Positions 62,901 through 64,000 of a stretch of DNA of 64,000 nucleotides are shown here, one piece after another (within the stretch, counting starts at the first letter, position 1; every line of letters begins with the position of its first letter). The stretch lies in the NCBI RefSeq assembly GCF_016595415.1, contig NZ_JAENIO010000019.1, positions 1 to 64,000 on the forward strand, written 5' to 3'. The translations under genes and the position numbers were made by a program. Below the pieces are notes generated by a model that ran no database searches, was not told the DNA's origin, and was given only the letters and a program-made list of their open reading frames with translations. The stretch comes from Roseibacillus ishigakijimensis (GTDB lineage: Bacteria; Verrucomicrobiota; Verrucomicrobiia; Verrucomicrobiales; Akkermansiaceae).

Positions 62901-64000
62901 CCCCTGCAGTCCAGCCATCACCATAATCGGCAGTTTTTACGGCTACTGCGGAATCAAAGAAATAGATCTTGTCAACCACACCATCGTCATTGGTATCCGA
63001 GTCCCAAGTCGTATCCTCCGTGATGTCACCGGAGACTTTTTCCACAGTCACCGCCAGTGCAGCAAAAGTGTTGGAGAAGTAGCCGGCCTCATCCAGGAAG
63101 GTCCAGCCCGCCGCCCAGTTCTTAGCGCCGAAGGCACCTTTGAACTTGGCAGGCGCGGGCGCTCCGGGAGTGATGTCCCCCGCCCAAGCAGGACCGCTGA
63201 GAATGGGCCGAGGGTCAATCGAGCTCACCTCTCCGCCTTCACGCACCAAATCCGCGAATTGGGGAGAAGTGCCCAAGGGAGTATTCCCGGCCTGAGCCAA
63301 CAAATCATCGCCCGCCGCGCTATTGTCTCCGGTGGAAGCACTGCCGATCTCACCAAAAATGTTATTCGTAAAGTTCATGTTCACCCCGACCTGGTTGGCC
63401 GTGGGCTGGTCGTCCACGCGAAAAGCCGCTCCCTTATATCCGGTGAAAATCGAGTTATGAAACTGACCACCGAAATTATCTTTGAGCCGGAAGATATGCC
63501 CGGAAGGCGTGGCGTCCGCACCACCTCCGACGAAAGTGGCATTGTAGACCTTGGTCAATGTCAAGGGCTCGGCCGTCTTGGTGTCACCATCACCACCATC
63601 AGCCTCCACTGCATTGTCACTAATGGTGCTTTGCACTGCAAAAAGAAACTGGTGGGTTCCCTGGTGACCTTGATCAAAGTCAAAAGACTCATCTTGGTTG
63701 AAAGCACTCACCAAGTGGCTGGTGCTCACCGTTCCTCCAAAGAACTCAAAACCATCGTCAGTATTGCCCAGCACTTCAACATAGCGCACGGTCGTACCGG
63801 AACCGACCCCTCCGAGAGTCAGACCATTAATCTCCTCATTCTCATCGAACTCGAAGCCACCGAACTCGATCCGAACGTATTCCAGAACACCTGAATTATC
63901 ATCGGCAATATCACCACCGAAAACAATATCTGCCGAAGAACCAGCCGGAAAGCCTTCAATAGAAGTCTCACCCACATTACTGGAACCACTGGTAAAGTTA
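59986..64000 (-). CDS. Giant modular secreted protein, 5' end outside the window
   Basis: At least 1337 residues in one open frame to the window edge, so the true start and any signal peptide lie beyond 64000. The visible part consists of about three tandem modules of roughly 462-468 residues, marked by GETSIEGFPAGSSADIV and GGEWGGVILLG at nucleotide spacings of 1404 and 1386. Each module contains EYVRIEFGGFEFD, NTDDGFEFFGGTV or a variant, QDESFDLDQGHQG and NSIFTD, the strands of a right-handed beta-helix, plus an Asp-rich linker (TTWDSDTNGDG) that may bind calcium. The C-terminus (ATYKVTGSLDLNGFP ending YFFQVSAE) resembles the ends of the other big secreted proteins in this window. Similar modules occur in large surface proteins of Bacteroidetes. 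Adhesion or surface coating is the likely role. Confidence 0.85.
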   Translation of the reverse strand, partial: NFTSGSSNVGETSIEGFPAGSSADIVFGGDIADDNSGVLEYVRIEFGGFEFDENEEINGLTLGGVGSGTTVRYVEVLGNTDDGFEFFGGTVSTSHLVSAFNQDESFDFDQGHQGTHQFLFAVQSTISDNAVEADGGDGDTKTAEPLTLTKVYNATFVGGGADATPSGHIFRLKDNFGGQFHNSIFTGYKGAAFRVDDQPTANQVGVNMNFTNNIFGEIGSASTGDNSAAGDDLLAQAGNTPLGTSPQFADLVREGGEVSSIDPRPILSGPAWAGDITPGAPAPAKFKGAFGAKNWAAGWTFLDEAGYFSNTFAALAVTVEKVSGDITEDTTWDSDTNDDGVVDKIYFFDSAVAVKTADYGDGWTAGGEKVTLTIEPGTVIAGTGSDAGSSGAQVGSLLVTRSGMIDARGEENCPIIFTSASEAEYRYGVDVDGDDFVVDVPNDPVFDGGEWGGVILLGNAPINFTSGSTNVGETSIEGFPAGSSADIVFGGEIADDSSGIMEYVRIEFGGFEFDSNEEINGLTMGGVGSGTTLRYIEVVGNTDDGFEYFGGTVNTSHLVSFFNQDESFDLDQGHQGTHQFLFAVQSTLSDNGTEADGGDGDEKGLEPFTLAKFYNVTYIGGGEESSAGNAFRLKENFAGQFHNSIFTDYKGAVIRMDDQLTEDQVGVNLNFTNNLFGSFGATATGDNASGGDALLAQSGNTAINTDPELLGLVRGSEGDVVSVDPRPALTSPAYGSALTQGGLWAANYRGAFGDENWARTWTYMSENGYLAESFIPNQFNRQVTVEHVAGDITADTTWDSDTNGDGLVDKIYFLDSAVAVKDASYGDGGSWSEGGNKVTLTIKPGTVIAGTGSDAGSSGAQVGAVVVTRAGRIQAQGTANNPIIFTSASEAEYRYGVDVDGDDFVVDTAGDPAVDGGEWGGVILLGSAPINFTSGSANVGETSIEGFPAGSSADIVYGGSSPTDDSGILEYVRIEFGGFEFDVNEEINGLTMGGVGSGTTVRFVEVVGNTDDGFEYFGGTVDTSHLVSFFNQDESFDLDQGHQGRHQFLFAVQSTLSDNGTEADGGDGDDKTLTPLTSAQFYNVTYVGGGEEGPSGNNGFRLKDNFAGQFHNSIFTDFGGAAVRMDDQTTANQVGVNLCFQHNVFGAFVGGATTGDNAADAATLLAQAGNSAVGTDPQLSLLVRTDGEVSAIDPRPALAGPAWGTTLLDGAPTEVDYRGAFGTSNWAHTWTYMSNHGYFNPSFEELSTPEATVVVKGDEAAGIEIVSCGMGEVAGTFDITFTTSADATYKVTGSLDLNGFPTEIETGIAGTGSEVTVTVDIPGGADTPRYFFQVSAE

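Overview
The window reads as a piece of a GC-rich Verrucomicrobiota chromosome, probably aquatic or marine. This is inferred, not proven. The grounds are a sulfatase next to a Planctomycetes/Verrucomicrobia-type PSD1 cytochrome and DUF1501 pair, autotransporter-associated beta-strand repeats with no beta-barrel, huge secreted LamG/discoidin/beta-helix proteins, a shared C-terminal end on several secreted proteins, and two Na+/H+ antiporters. Start codons mostly lack strong Shine-Dalgarno sequences, so several starts were chosen from signal peptides, family alignment or overlap with neighbours.

Layout. 0-5.4 kb: an RHS/YD-repeat locus on the minus strand (848-aa RHS body, separate 425-aa secreted RHS-core protein with a unique C-terminal tip, then an alpha-helical repeat protein); its distal 2.7 kb is clearly AT-richer than the rest. 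5.8-10.5 kb: a 1564-aa secreted beta-helix/discoidin/LamG protein. 10.8-18.7 kb, plus strand: rsmB, then a pectin-degradation trio (GH43 arabinanase-like, PL1 pectate lyase, CE12 rhamnogalacturonan acetylesterase). 18.7-27.6 kb: a HEAT-like exported protein, an orphan GldA-type ABC ATPase, hpt, folD and a DUF374 acyltransferase, a stand-alone DsbD N-terminal domain followed by a single-Cys redoxin, nspC and ruvB. 27.7-33.7 kb: sulfatase, PSD1 cytochrome and DUF1501 genes. 33.8-41.3 kb: der, a MidA-type methyltransferase, a class A PBP whose transpeptidase motifs are destroyed, a coupled zinc-ribbon membrane protein, and a conserved unknown. 41.4-44.7 kb: an NhaP-type antiporter, a tRNA-Leu with the rare bacterial anticodon AAG, and a second antiporter. 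44.7-52.7 kb: ribE, an Aas-like acyl-activating enzyme coupled to a second MidA paralogue, mtfA, khpB/jag, a glycine-zipper envelope protein and full-length dsbD. 52.8-59.9 kb: a HerA/FtsK-type ATPase, a DUF4190 protein, hom, an ABC-2-like permease coupled to a DUF58 gene. 60.0-64.0 kb: the 3' part of a giant secreted protein made of ~465-residue modules, cut by the window edge.

How the parts fit together. The GH43, PL1 and CE12 proteins would debranch, cleave and deacetylate pectin outside the cytoplasm. The sulfatase/PSD1/DUF1501 set suggests use of sulfated or complex substrates at the envelope. DsbD, the DsbD-N-like protein and the redoxin form a reductive envelope thiol pathway. The most unusual observations are the transpeptidase-dead PBP, tRNA-Leu(AAG), a structured RNA candidate in front of the redoxin gene, the split RHS locus, and a C-terminal end shared by three otherwise unrelated large secreted proteins. 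No IS element, CRISPR array, rRNA or prophage was seen.
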